Origin: an uncultured Alphaproteobacteria bacterium
GTDB lineage: Bacteria; Pseudomonadota; Alphaproteobacteria; Rhizobiales; Ancalomicrobiaceae
Direction of reading: 5' to 3'
DNA length: 56,660 nucleotides
Assembly (NCBI GenBank): GCA_937892955.1
Contig: CALBKH010000100.1
Location: forward strand, 1-56,660
Shown: piece by piece, positions 15,865 to 24,442 of the stretch
Layout: each line of letters opens with the position of its first letter
Numbering within the stretch: the first letter of the stretch is position 1
The notes under the pieces: generated by a model
Seen by the model: the letters and a program-made list of their open reading frames with translations, nothing else
Database searches by the model: none
What the model was told of the DNA's origin: nothing
Made by a program: the position numbers and the translations under genes

Positions 15865-16755
15865 TCACCTCCGAGGGGCGGAGAGCGGCGCCGGCGCGAC
15901 GATCTTCGACTTCGACCGCGGTTCGACCGTGACCTCCGGCGGGAGGGGGCCGTCGCGGGTGATGCCGAGCGTCGAGCGCAACAGGTATCCGAACAGCCAC
16001 ACCGCCGATTTCAGGTAGCGCGGCAGCAGGCGGCGCGGTTCCTGAGCGGTGCGCCAGGCCCACTCGAGGCCGATGCGCTGCATCGCGTGTGGTGCGCGCC
16101 GGCGTTCGCCGGCGAGAAAATCGAGCGCCGCGCCGACGCCGAGATAGACGACGCCTTCCGACCAGGTCAGCGCCGCGTTGGCGAAGAGTTCCTGCTTCGG
16201 CGCGCCGAGGGCGACGAAACAGATGCCGGCGCCGGATCGGGCGATCCGTTCGGCCGCTTCGCGCGCCGCTTCACCGTGCGGGTCGAAGCCCATCGGCGGC
16301 GCTTCGACGCCGGAGACCCGGAGGCCGGGGATCTCATGACGCAGGTGCTCGACGGCGCGATCGAGGATCTCCGTGCGGGTGCCGTAGAAATAGACTGCGA
16401 TGCCGACGGCGGCGGCGGCGCGACACAGCGGAAGCACCAGATCGGCGCCGGTGACGCGTTCGATGTCGACCCCGGTCGAGCGCGCCAGCAACACCACCGG
16501 CATGCCGTCGGCGGTGACGTAGGTGGCGCGTTCGTAGGCGGCGCGGAAGGCCGCGTCGTGGCGCAATTTGTGGAGATGGTCGAGATTGATGGTGAAGACG
16601 GTCCCGCCACGGCCCTCGCCGGCATCCTGGACGATGCGTTCGATCAGCCAGGCCTCGTCGGGCACGTTGATCCGCCAGGAATCGATCCGAGCGACGCCGG
16701 GACCGACCTGGTGTGTCTTCTTCTCCACGGCAGACTCGAGTGCGAAAGTCGTCAC
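15865..16755 (-). CDS. WecG/TagA/CpsF family glycosyltransferase
   Basis: GT26 family, 296 aa. Members transfer a sugar (such as ManNAc, ManNAcA or glucose) to an undecaprenyl-linked intermediate. Family hallmarks are present in order: TINLDHLHKLRHD, TADGMPVVLLAR, VTGADLVLPLC, VYFYGTRTEIL and ICFVALGAPKQELFAN, followed by YLGVGAALDFLAG and AWRTAQEPRRLLPRYLKS. GTG 16755 is chosen because GAGAGG stands seven bases upstream; the longer frame starts on TTG with poor context. Such enzymes usually act second, after an initiating glycosyl-phosphate transferase, which is missing here. Confidence 0.93.
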   Translation of the reverse strand: MTTFALESAVEKKTHQVGPGVARIDSWRINVPDEAWLIERIVQDAGEGRGGTVFTINLDHLHKLRHDAAFRAAYERATYVTADGMPVVLLARSTGVDIERVTGADLVLPLCRAAAAVGIAVYFYGTRTEILDRAVEHLRHEIPGLRVSGVEAPPMGFDPHGEAAREAAERIARSGAGICFVALGAPKQELFANAALTWSEGVVYLGVGAALDFLAGERRRAPHAMQRIGLEWAWRTAQEPRRLLPRYLKSAVWLFGYLLRSTLGITRDGPLPPEVTVEPRSKSKIVAPAPLSAPRR

Positions 16756-17143
16756 GGCGCCACCTCTCGAGGAGTGGATGAGGTTCTCCACCGCCACCCC
16801 GCCCGATCTCCGAGAAGCTAGGCAATTCATATCGAATTTTAAAGTCTTTCCCAATCTCTCGGTTAATGGAGATCAGGTCGGATACTTACAATTTTATCGA
16901 TTTCGGTGACGAATTGTGAACCATCCCGAAGGACGTCGAAACGTGCCGTGGCGACGACGCGGGGAGGCGATGTTTCGGCGGACTTCAGCCGATCCCGGTG
17001 GCGGCAACCATCGATCAACCATGTCCGGAGATCGCACGCGGCGCATACCGGTTCTCCACCGGTCGCGGTGTCGGATGGGACGTCACGAAAGCCGCAACGG
17101 GCCGATCGCGTATCGACCCGTCCCGTCACCGAGAGCCGATCCC
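16756..17143. other. Divergent spacer between WecG-like and VpsF-like genes
   Basis: A 388-base region. The part from about 16815 to 16915 is clearly AT-richer than the surroundings and probably contains the divergent promoters. The plus-strand frame of the polymerase extends upstream to 16916, but that extension is Arg-rich, unlike a protein, and is treated as non-coding. Confidence 0.5.
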
Positions 17144-18472
17144 GTGAGTCTCGCCTTCTCGCCGGTCAGACCCCTCCCCGTCCTTTCGTCCGCGCCTCGC
17201 GCGCGGCCGACGACGGCCGGCCGGGTGACGACGTGGCTGGTGTGGGCGAGCGTGGCGGCGATGGCGATGATCTCGGCGATGGCGCTGGTCGCCCTCGGGG
17301 TTCCCTACGCCGTCTCGGGCGGGTCGTTCGTCACCAAGATCCATCCGGCGACCTGGTTCGCCGTCGCGGCGGTCGTCGCGGCGATGATCGAAGGCGGTGG
17401 AGCGGGGCACCGAGCGGCGGAGATCGCCGTCGATCATCCCGGCGTGATCGCGCTGGGCGCCGCCGTGGTGCTGGTGTTCGTCCACACCGCGCTGGTCCAA
17501 CATCTGCCGCTGTCGGCGATCATCGACACCTTCGTCCTGCCGATCCTGGTGTTCGTGGCGATCGGCGCTCTCGATCCGGCTTCGCGGCGTCCGATCGGCA
17601 CGGCGCTGCATCTGTTCTTCGCCGTCAACGCGATCGTCGGCCTCGTCGAATACTTCACCGGGTGGCGATTGACGCCGATGTACGACGTCGACGGCACGAT
17701 CATCCACGATTGGCGGTCGACGGCGATCCTCGGCCATCCGCTCAACAACGCCTTCGCCACCGGCTGCTGGCTGGTGATGACGGCGACGGGAGGCGGTCGG
17801 TCGATGCCGCTCCTGCTGCGGATCGCGGCGATGTCCCTGGCGTCGGCGGCGCTGGTCGCGTTCGGCGGGCGCGTGGCGATGATCCTCGCCTTCGCGATCG
17901 TGGCGATGGCCGGCGCTCTCGGTGCATCGCGGGTGCTCGCCGGCCGGCGCTTCACGCTGACCGATGCGGCGATGGCGGTGGCGGCGGTGACGGTTCTCGC
18001 CGTGGTGGCGATCGTCGCCGTCGACGCCGGGGCGGCCGACCGGTTGATCCAGCGCTTCTCCGACGACTCGGGAAGCGCGGGAACGCGTATCGCCATGTTC
18101 CGCATCTTCGCCGATCTCGGTTGGGAGGAGTTCCTGTTCGGACCGCCGCCGGACCTGATGATCCAGGCGCAGCGGACCTGGGGCATCACCATCGGCATCG
18201 AGAGCACCGAAGTCGCCTTCGTCGCCTTCTACGGCCTGATCCCGGCGCTGCTGCTCCTCTCCGCGCTCGGCGCCTATCTCTTCGAACTGGTGCGCGCCAC
18301 CTCGCGGGCGAGCCTGTGGCCGGTCGCCTTCTTCGTGGTGGTGATGTCGGCGTCGACGGGCCTCTCCAGCAAGTCGACCAATCTGGCGTTCTTCACCGTC
18401 ATGGTGATGACGATGATGCCCACCGTCGGCGCGAGCGGCCGCGGCGCGGCACCCGTCGCCGCCGCGCATTAA
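17144..18472 (+). CDS. VpsF/Wzy-like polysaccharide polymerase or ligase (O-antigen ligase superfamily)
   Basis: A 442-aa polytopic inner-membrane protein with about ten helices, starting with TWLVWASVAAMAMISAMALVA. It resembles VpsF/Wzy polymerases: the segment FAVNAIVGLVEYFTGWR, the Arg-containing outer loop with DWRSTAILGHPLNNAFATG, the SAGTRIAMFRIF block and IESTEVAFVAFYGLI. These proteins join lipid-linked repeat units on the periplasmic side of the membrane. GTG 17144 was chosen since membrane-protein character begins soon after it and a GAGAG lies upstream. It is followed by an unrecognised protein and a flippase on the same strand, as expected for a Wzx/Wzy locus. Confidence 0.82.
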   Translation: MSLAFSPVRPLPVLSSAPRARPTTAGRVTTWLVWASVAAMAMISAMALVALGVPYAVSGGSFVTKIHPATWFAVAAVVAAMIEGGGAGHRAAEIAVDHPGVIALGAAVVLVFVHTALVQHLPLSAIIDTFVLPILVFVAIGALDPASRRPIGTALHLFFAVNAIVGLVEYFTGWRLTPMYDVDGTIIHDWRSTAILGHPLNNAFATGCWLVMTATGGGRSMPLLLRIAAMSLASAALVAFGGRVAMILAFAIVAMAGALGASRVLAGRRFTLTDAAMAVAAVTVLAVVAIVAVDAGAADRLIQRFSDDSGSAGTRIAMFRIFADLGWEEFLFGPPPDLMIQAQRTWGITIGIESTEVAFVAFYGLIPALLLLSALGAYLFELVRATSRASLWPVAFFVVVMSASTGLSSKSTNLAFFTVMVMTMMPTVGASGRGAAPVAAAH

Positions 18473-18560
18473 CCGCGAATCGTTCAATTTCGCCGAATTC
18501 GGCCGGTTCGGCTCCCGTTGTCCGGGCACTCCGCTTAGAGTTCGCGGGCGAGAGGTGGAG

Positions 18561-19313
18561 ATGCAAACGGGACAGCCGAACGACGTCCGGTCGGTGAACG
18601 AGGTGGAGACGACGGAGAGGATGGTCGCCCCCGGGCGCCCGCCGCGTCGGCTCGACCGCGCCCACATCGCCGCGATCATCCAGCAGATCCCCTCCGATTC
18701 CTATACGCTCGTCCTGTGGCGACCCGACCCGGCGACCGGCCTCCCCCGGCCGCGGCGCGGTGTGATCGGCGACGCCGACGGACACGAGGTGCAGTCTCTG
18801 ATCGATCGCGACGAAGCTCGACTGCACCTTCACGACATCGACGAGATCCTGCGCCATTTCGACATCACCTTCCCCGATACGCCGATCGTCCCGCCGCCGC
18901 GCCACCGTTTGCGGCACGGGCTGATGCTCGCTTCGCCCGGCATCCGCATACGGCTCGAGCCGACGACGGGGGAAGGTGCGGTGCGGATCCTCGCCGGCGC
19001 GGCGACGCTGCGCCCGACCTCCGGCTCGGCGGAGGCGATCCGCCGGGGCACGGTGACCTACGGTGTCGGAGCGGTGCTGCCGCGCCATCCGGGCGTCGCA
19101 CGAACCATCGAGGTGGGCACGGAGACCCTGGTGGCGCTGACCTTCGAGGTCGTGCCGCGTCGACGCTTCGCCGCGCTCGGGGCCGAGGTGTCCGCTCTGG
19201 CGGCCGCGATTCGCGCGCGGCTCACGCACCCGGCCGGCGCCCACGGGGGCGAAACGGGGGCGATCGAGTTCCGCCTGACCCGGGCGCGATCGCAGGCCCG
19301 GGGGCTCCCCTGA
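18561..19313 (+). CDS. Unrecognised protein in the polysaccharide locus
   Basis: A 250-aa predicted soluble protein with no signal peptide or membrane helix. The N-terminus (about 25-115) is helical, with RAHIAAIIQQIPSDSYTLVLW and DIDEILRHFDITFPDTP; the second half (about 120-215) looks beta-rich, with many short Val/Thr/Leu strands and RRGTVTYGVGAVL. I recognise no family. Expression is plausible: ATG 18561 has AGAGG five bases upstream and codon use matches the neighbours. Its position between a Wzy-like and a Wzx-like gene suggests a role in making or regulating the polysaccharide, but that is inference only. Confidence 0.65.
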   Translation: MQTGQPNDVRSVNEVETTERMVAPGRPPRRLDRAHIAAIIQQIPSDSYTLVLWRPDPATGLPRPRRGVIGDADGHEVQSLIDRDEARLHLHDIDEILRHFDITFPDTPIVPPPRHRLRHGLMLASPGIRIRLEPTTGEGAVRILAGAATLRPTSGSAEAIRRGTVTYGVGAVLPRHPGVARTIEVGTETLVALTFEVVPRRRFAALGAEVSALAAAIRARLTHPAGAHGGETGAIEFRLTRARSQARGLP

Positions 19314-19464
19314 GCATCGTCGCGCCGCCGGATTCACGGCCGATCCGCCCGGTTCGGCTTGCGCCATCCGGCATCCTCGGGCGACATCGGAGGCGACGCG
19401 ATTCGAGCGGCCGGGCGCACCACGCCGGTGACCCCGGCGCCGCGCCGAATGCGGTGCCCGAGCG

Positions 19465-20910
19465 ATGATGCTGAGACAGACGCTCCTCTACCTCCCGGCC
19501 CAGCTCCTGGGTCCGCTCGCCATGTTCGTGGCGGCGGTGGTGTGGACACATCTGCTCGACGCCGAGACCTACGGCGTCGTCTCCTACGTGCTCGCAGCAC
19601 AGGAACTGGTCTACATGGTGACCATCGCCTGGTGGTCGCTCTATGCCCTGCGCTTCCGCGCGGCGATGGACGAGGACCGGCGGCGGCGTCTCGTCGAAGC
19701 CGACAATGCCGTGGTGCTCGGCGGCGCGCTCCTCCAGGTGGTCGCGGCGGTGCCACTGCTCCTCGCGCTCGACATGACGCCGAGCGCCGAGTTCTTCGTC
19801 GCCTCGGCCGTCCTCTTCGTCACCCGCTCGCTCCTCACCCACTACAGCGAGATCGCGCGTACCGAGCAGGCGATCGCCACCTACACCATCGCCCAGCTCG
19901 CCGGGCCGCTCGTCGGCACCCTCGCCTCCTTCGTCGGCGTCATCGCCTTCGGGGCGACGCCGACGGCGGCGCTCGCCGGCATCGCGGTGGTCCAGGTGCT
20001 CGGTCTCGCAGTGGTGATGATCCGTCTCGGGGTGAAGCCGAAGATCCCGATACCGGGCCGCGACGTGATCGGCGATGCACTCGTCTACGGACTGCCGATG
20101 CTGGCGACCGGAATGCTCGCCTGGATCGCCACCAACGGCATCCGGCTGGTCGTCGACCAACTCGCCGGCGCGGAGGCGCTCGGCCTCCTGTCGGTCGGAT
20201 GGGGGCTCGGACAGCGGGTGTCGTCGGTGGCGGCGATGCTGCTCACCGCGGCCGCCTTCCCGATCGCGGTCAGGCTCTACGAGAGCGGCGACGAGGAAGG
20301 CGCGCTGAAGCAGCTCGCCGACAACGGGTCGATGCTCTTCGCCCTCCTCGCCCCGACCACCGCCGGGGTGGCGATGGTGAGCCGGCCGCTGGTCGAGGCG
20401 ATGATCGCCGAGCCGTTCCGCGCCGCGACGATCGCCATCCTGCCGCTCGCCGTGCTCGCCGGATCGATCCGCAACCAGCGCGCCCACTACGTCGACCAGC
20501 TGTTCCTGCTCCACACCGCGCCCGGCCGGATGGTGCCGCTGATGGCCATCGAGGCGCTCGGCTGCGTCGTCGGCGTGGCGGTGGGGTTGGTGTGGGGCGG
20601 CGGCGGAATCGCCGGGCTGGTCTGGGCGACGGTGGGCTGCGTCGCCGGCACGCTGCTCGCCGCCCTTCTGACCATGGCGATCGCGATGAAGGACTACCGG
20701 CTCAGGCCGCAGTGGAGTCGCTGGGTCCGCATCCTCGGCTCGACCGGGGTGATGTGCGCGGTGCTGGCGGCCGTCCCCTGGGGCCGGGGAACCCTCGCGC
20801 TGATCGGCGAGATCATCGCCGGGGTGATCGTCTACGGCGCCGCCATGGCATTGCTCTTTCCAAGCGAGCGCGGATTCGTGATCACGAAATTGCGCAGGCG
20901 AACCGGCTGA
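19465..20910 (+). CDS. Wzx-like oligosaccharide flippase (MOP superfamily)
   Basis: A 481-aa inner-membrane protein with about 12-14 helices, of the length and pattern of polysaccharide flippases (RfbX/Wzx, MOP superfamily). The N-terminus MLRQTLLYLPAQLLGPLAMF and the following ETYGVVSYVLA are typical of the first two helices; GVKPKIP starts the mid-protein loop. It would move lipid-linked repeat units across the membrane before polymerisation. Two adjacent ATG codons (19465, 19468) are possible starts. It is the last gene of the polysaccharide block on the plus strand; the next gene, an MFS exporter, begins 94 bases later. Confidence 0.88.
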   Translation: MMLRQTLLYLPAQLLGPLAMFVAAVVWTHLLDAETYGVVSYVLAAQELVYMVTIAWWSLYALRFRAAMDEDRRRRLVEADNAVVLGGALLQVVAAVPLLLALDMTPSAEFFVASAVLFVTRSLLTHYSEIARTEQAIATYTIAQLAGPLVGTLASFVGVIAFGATPTAALAGIAVVQVLGLAVVMIRLGVKPKIPIPGRDVIGDALVYGLPMLATGMLAWIATNGIRLVVDQLAGAEALGLLSVGWGLGQRVSSVAAMLLTAAAFPIAVRLYESGDEEGALKQLADNGSMLFALLAPTTAGVAMVSRPLVEAMIAEPFRAATIAILPLAVLAGSIRNQRAHYVDQLFLLHTAPGRMVPLMAIEALGCVVGVAVGLVWGGGGIAGLVWATVGCVAGTLLAALLTMAIAMKDYRLRPQWSRWVRILGSTGVMCAVLAAVPWGRGTLALIGEIIAGVIVYGAAMALLFPSERGFVITKLRRRTG

Positions 20911-21004
20911 GGAAGACAGTGCCCTCCTCGACGTGTTAGAGCGGAAAACTACGGACGCGCCATCCCGACACGGCCGCGCCTCGCCTGCCCCCGCGGACAC
21001 CTCG

Positions 21005-22258
21005 ATGACCCAGACCGCCACGACGGCACCGAACCCGGCTTCCGGCCGCGAGGTTCTTCGCTACGGCGATTTCCGTCTCTATCTCGGCGCACGCTTCGCC
21101 ACCGGGCTCGCCATCCAGGTCCATGACGTCGGCGTCGGCTGGTACGTCTACGAGATCACCCGTTCGGCCTGGGCGCTCGGCCTCGTCGGACTGGCGGTGT
21201 TCCTGCCCAATCTCCTCTTCGCGCTGGTCGCCGGCGAGGTCGCCGACCGGTTCGATCGCCGTCTCGTCGTCACCGCCGCTTTCGCCACCATGGCGGCGGT
21301 GTCGCTCGGGTTGCTCGTCACGGTGATCGTCGGGACGACCTCCCCGGCCCCGGTCTACGGACTCGCGGCGCTGTTCGGCACGGCGCGCGCCTTCGCCATG
21401 CCGGCGTCGCAGGCGCTGGTGCCGATGCTGGTGCCGCGCGAGGAGTTTCCGCGGGCCATCGCCTGGGTGTCGTCGACGTGGCAACTGTCGACGATCGGCG
21501 GGCCGGCGCTCGGCGGCCTGCTCTATGCGTTCGGCCCGACGGTGGCCTTCGCCTCGGCCTTCGCCGCCTTCGCCGCCGGCGCGATCGCGGTCTTCTCCAT
21601 CCCACCGCGACCGGTGAACGGTGTCGGCGGCAAGCCGAGCCTCGAACGGCTTCTCGCCGGCATCGCCTTCATCCGCTCCCGTCCGGTGATCCTCGGGGCG
21701 ATCTCGCTCGATCTCTTCGCGGTGCTGCTCGGCGGGGCGACGGCGCTGTTGCCGATCTACGCCCGCGACATCCTGATGACCGGCCCGTGGGGGCTCGGCC
21801 TACTGCGCTCGGCGCCGGCGGTGGGCGCGGCGATCGTCGGCCTGTGGCTGGCGCGCCATCCCCTCGAACGCAACGCCGGCCGCATCATGTTCGCCGCGGT
21901 CGCCGGCTTCGGCCTCGCCACCGTCGGCTTCGGCCTCTCCGCCTCGCTGTGGCTGTCGCTCGCCTTCCTCGTCCTGCTCGGCGCCTCCGACATGGTGTCG
22001 GTGGTGATCCGCCAGACGCTGGTGCAGCAGGAGACGCCGGACGAGATGCGCGGCCGCGTCTCGGCGGTCAATTCGGTGTTCATCGGCGCCTCCAACGAGC
22101 TCGGGCAGTTCGAATCCGGGGCGCTCGCGGCGGCGATCGGGCCGGTCGGCTCGGTGGTTCTCGGCGGGGTCGGCACATTGGTGGTGGCTGGTCTGTGGAT
22201 GCGGCTCTTCCCCGGCCTCGCACGGCGCGACAGACTGATCGACGACAGAGGAGCCTGA
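21005..22258 (+). CDS. MFS transporter, EntS-like exporter
   Basis: A 417-aa major facilitator with 12 predicted helices. The start of the protein (YGDFRLYLGARFATGLAIQV), the loop motif GEVADRFDRRLVV between helices 2 and 3, and QQETPDEMRGRVSAVNSVFIG in the second half are typical of the EntS/bacilysin-exporter branch. It is likely a proton-driven exporter; the substrate cannot be read from sequence. ATG 21005 is used because conserved sequence starts soon after it. The next gene (TauE/SafE) begins eight bases after its stop, so they are probably co-transcribed. Confidence 0.9.
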   Translation: MTQTATTAPNPASGREVLRYGDFRLYLGARFATGLAIQVHDVGVGWYVYEITRSAWALGLVGLAVFLPNLLFALVAGEVADRFDRRLVVTAAFATMAAVSLGLLVTVIVGTTSPAPVYGLAALFGTARAFAMPASQALVPMLVPREEFPRAIAWVSSTWQLSTIGGPALGGLLYAFGPTVAFASAFAAFAAGAIAVFSIPPRPVNGVGGKPSLERLLAGIAFIRSRPVILGAISLDLFAVLLGGATALLPIYARDILMTGPWGLGLLRSAPAVGAAIVGLWLARHPLERNAGRIMFAAVAGFGLATVGFGLSASLWLSLAFLVLLGASDMVSVVIRQTLVQQETPDEMRGRVSAVNSVFIGASNELGQFESGALAAAIGPVGSVVLGGVGTLVVAGLWMRLFPGLARRDRLIDDRGA

Positions 22259-22266
22259 TCTCGACG

Positions 22267-23097
22267 ATGGGTGAATTCGATCTCGGCCAAATGGCCTTTC
22301 TCGCCTCGGTGCTGCTCGGCGCCGGTGTGATCTCCGGCCTGCTCGCCGGTCTCTTCGGCGTCGGCGGCGGCGCGGTGATGGTGCCGGTGCTGTTCCAGCT
22401 GTTCGGCGTCATCGGCGTCGCGGACGATCTCAAGATGCAGCTGGCGGTCGGCACCTCGCTCGCCGTCATCATCCCGACCTCGATCCGCTCCTTCATGGCG
22501 CATCGAGCGCGCGGCGCCGTCGACGAGGAACTGCTCAAGGCCTGGGCCATCCCGACGATCGTCGGCGTACTCCTCGGCTCGTGGATCGCCTCCTTCGCAC
22601 CGCCGGCGGTGTTCAAGCTGGTGTTCGTCTTCGTCGCCTGGGCGACGGCGATCAAGCTGGGCTTCGGCAAGGACAGCTGGGCGATCGCCGAACGGGTGCC
22701 CGGCGAGCCGTGGCGCGCCGTGATCGGCGGCGTCACCGGCCTCCTGTCGGCGCTGATGGGCATCGGCGGCGGCTCGATCGTCAATCTGGTTCTGAGCTTC
22801 TGCAAGGTGCCGATCCACCGCTCGGTCGCCACCGCCTCGGGCATCGGCGTCCTCATCTCCATCCCCGGCGCCATCGGCTACGTGCTCGCCGGGTGGAGCA
22901 AGATGGGGGCTTTGCCGCCGCTCTCCCTCGGCTTCGTGTCGGTGATCGGCGCGGCGCTGGTCATGCCGACCAGCGTCTGGGTGGCGCCGATCGGTGCGCG
23001 CCTCGCCCATCGGCTGCCGAAGCGGACGCTGGAGATCGCCTTCGCGATCTTCCTGGCGCTGATGGGCCTGCGCTTCGTCGTCTCGCTCCTCAAGTGA
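22267..23097 (+). CDS. TauE/SafE family membrane permease
   Basis: A 276-aa protein with about eight helices. It has the family's repeated glycine-rich motifs: GLLAGLFGVGGGAVMVPVLF in the first half and ALMGIGGGSIVNLVL in the second, which reflect the internal duplication. Members move sulfite, sulfoacetate or other small organosulfur anions; the substrate here is unknown. ATG 22267 lies eight bases after the MFS gene, and the MBL-fold gene follows 11 bases after its stop, so the three genes look like one transcription unit. Confidence 0.92.
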   Translation: MGEFDLGQMAFLASVLLGAGVISGLLAGLFGVGGGAVMVPVLFQLFGVIGVADDLKMQLAVGTSLAVIIPTSIRSFMAHRARGAVDEELLKAWAIPTIVGVLLGSWIASFAPPAVFKLVFVFVAWATAIKLGFGKDSWAIAERVPGEPWRAVIGGVTGLLSALMGIGGGSIVNLVLSFCKVPIHRSVATASGIGVLISIPGAIGYVLAGWSKMGALPPLSLGFVSVIGAALVMPTSVWVAPIGARLAHRLPKRTLEIAFAIFLALMGLRFVVSLLK

Positions 23098-23108
23098 GGG
23101 AACCGCCG

Positions 23109-24023
23109 ATGGCCGCCGACGCGCCCCGTTTCGACCGCAGCTTCGACCCGCGCCACGGCGAGGCGGTGCGGCTCTCCGATCTCGTCACCCGCGTGGTGGC
23201 GAAGAACCCCGGGCCGTTCACCTTCCACGGTACCAACACCTTCCTGGTCGGGACACGGGATCTGGCGGTGATCGACCCGGGGCCGGACGATCCGTCCCAC
23301 ATCGACGCGCTGCTGCGGGCGATCGACGGCCGGCCGGTCTCGGCGATCCTCGCCACCCACACCCACCGCGACCATTCGCCGGCGGCGCGGGCGCTGGCGC
23401 GGGCGACCGGCGCCCGGGTCTACGGCGAAGGACCGCACCGGCCGGCGCGACCGCTCGATCTCGGCGAGATCAATCCGCTCGACGCCTCCGGCGACCACGA
23501 GTTCCGTCCCGACGTCACCCTCGGCGACGGCGACGTGGTGGCCGGCGAGGGCTGGGTGCTCGAGGCGATCGCCACGCCCGGCCACACCCCGAACCATCTG
23601 TGTTTCGTGCTGCCGCAGGAGGAGACGACCTTCACCGGCGATCACGTCATGGCGTGGTCGACGTCGATCGTCGCGCCGCCTGACGGCTCGATGGTCGACT
23701 ACATGGCGTCGCTCCGCCGCCTGATCGACCGGCCGGAGAGCCTGCTGCTGCCCGCCCACGGCAACGGCATCGCCGATCCGGGCGAGTTCCTCGAGGCGCT
23801 GGTGCGCCATCGTCTCGGCCGCGAGAAGGCGGTGCTCGATCGGCTGGCGGCCGGCGACGAGACCATCCCCGACATGGTGCGCATCGTCTACGCCGAGGTC
23901 GACCGCTCGCTGCACGGCGCGGCGGCGCTGTCGATGCTCGCCCATGTCGAGGATCTGGTGGCGCGCGGTCTGGTGGCGAGCGACGGCCGGGTCGATCTGG
24001 CGGCGCGCTATCGATTGGCGTGA
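23109..24023 (+). CDS. MBL-fold metallo-hydrolase (LACTB2-like)
   Basis: A 304-aa metallo-beta-lactamase-fold hydrolase. The metal-binding motif HTHRDHS is intact, as are the later ligands (ATPGHTPNHLCF, FTGDHVMAW and the LPAHGNGI block). The C-terminal 70 residues form a winged-helix-like region (LVRHRLGREKAVLDRL), as in LACTB2-type proteins that act as ribonucleases or hydrolases. Cytoplasmic, with no signal peptide. It sits directly after the TauE/SafE gene. The actual substrate is not evident. A family-A repeat follows it. Confidence 0.92.
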   Translation: MAADAPRFDRSFDPRHGEAVRLSDLVTRVVAKNPGPFTFHGTNTFLVGTRDLAVIDPGPDDPSHIDALLRAIDGRPVSAILATHTHRDHSPAARALARATGARVYGEGPHRPARPLDLGEINPLDASGDHEFRPDVTLGDGDVVAGEGWVLEAIATPGHTPNHLCFVLPQEETTFTGDHVMAWSTSIVAPPDGSMVDYMASLRRLIDRPESLLLPAHGNGIADPGEFLEALVRHRLGREKAVLDRLAAGDETIPDMVRIVYAEVDRSLHGAAALSMLAHVEDLVARGLVASDGRVDLAARYRLA

Positions 24024-24089
24024 GGCGCAGGAGGCGACACGCACCCGAATCTCGGATCTTCGGGAACACGAGAACGAGGCCACGAGGGT

Positions 24090-24244
24090 CCCTTCTCCCC
24101 TTGCGGGAGAAGGTGGCCGAAGGCCGGATGAGGGGTTCGGGCCTCTCGCAGACCAAGGAGCCCGACGCTTCCACCCGGTTGCCGCTTCGCGGCACCCCCT
24201 CATCCGCCCCTGCGGGGCACCTTCTCCCGCGAGGGGAGAAGGGG
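24090..24244. repeat. Composite inverted repeat, family A, copy 2
   Basis: Left half at 24090-24135 (CCTTCTCCCC...GGGAGAAGGTGG, CCGAAGGCCGGATGAGGGG); right half, inverted, at 24194-24244 (CCCCCTCATCCGCCCC...GGGGAGAAGGGGG). The centre carries GCCGCTTCGCGGC. It sits between the MBL hydrolase and a 48-aa membrane protein, just upstream of the latter's promoter. Confidence 0.85.
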
Positions 24245-24279
24245 GCGTCCCGCCATTTCCCTCCACTCCGCTTCGGCTC

Positions 24280-24292
24280 TATACTGCACTCA
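24280..24292 (+). promoter_or_regulatory. -10 element for a probably leaderless transcript
   Basis: TATACT at 24280-24285 matches the sigma-70 -10 consensus at five of six positions and ends six bases before the ATG at 24292, so transcription would start at or next to the A of the start codon. No convincing -35 hexamer is visible 17-18 bases upstream. Confidence 0.45.
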
Positions 24293-24438
24293 TGTCGAAA
24301 GCCCTGCCCCGTCCCGTTCTCTATATCGGCACGCCGATCTTCGTGGCCGCGATGGGGCTCGCCGTCTGGGCGTGGTTGCGGTTCGGCGCCGGGGTGTGGT
24401 TCGACACCATCGCCACCGGCTTCGCCGCCTGTCTCTGA
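24292..24438 (+). CDS. 48-aa single-pass membrane protein
   Basis: MSKALPRPVLYIGTPIF, then one hydrophobic helix (residues 10-29, IYIG-type start to LAVWAWLRF) and a short C-terminal tail ending AACL. There is no ribosome-binding site, but a -10 element places the likely transcription start at the ATG, which fits a leaderless message. It ends four bases before tlyA, so it may be the first gene of that operon and tlyA may rely on coupled translation. I recognise no family. Confidence 0.6.
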   Translation: MSKALPRPVLYIGTPIFVAAMGLAVWAWLRFGAGVWFDTIATGFAACL

Positions 24439-24442
24439 GCCC

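Noticed and set aside
20933..21004. Longer N-terminus for the MFS exporter
   Set aside because: The extra residues are not MFS-like and the conserved start lies shortly after ATG 21005.
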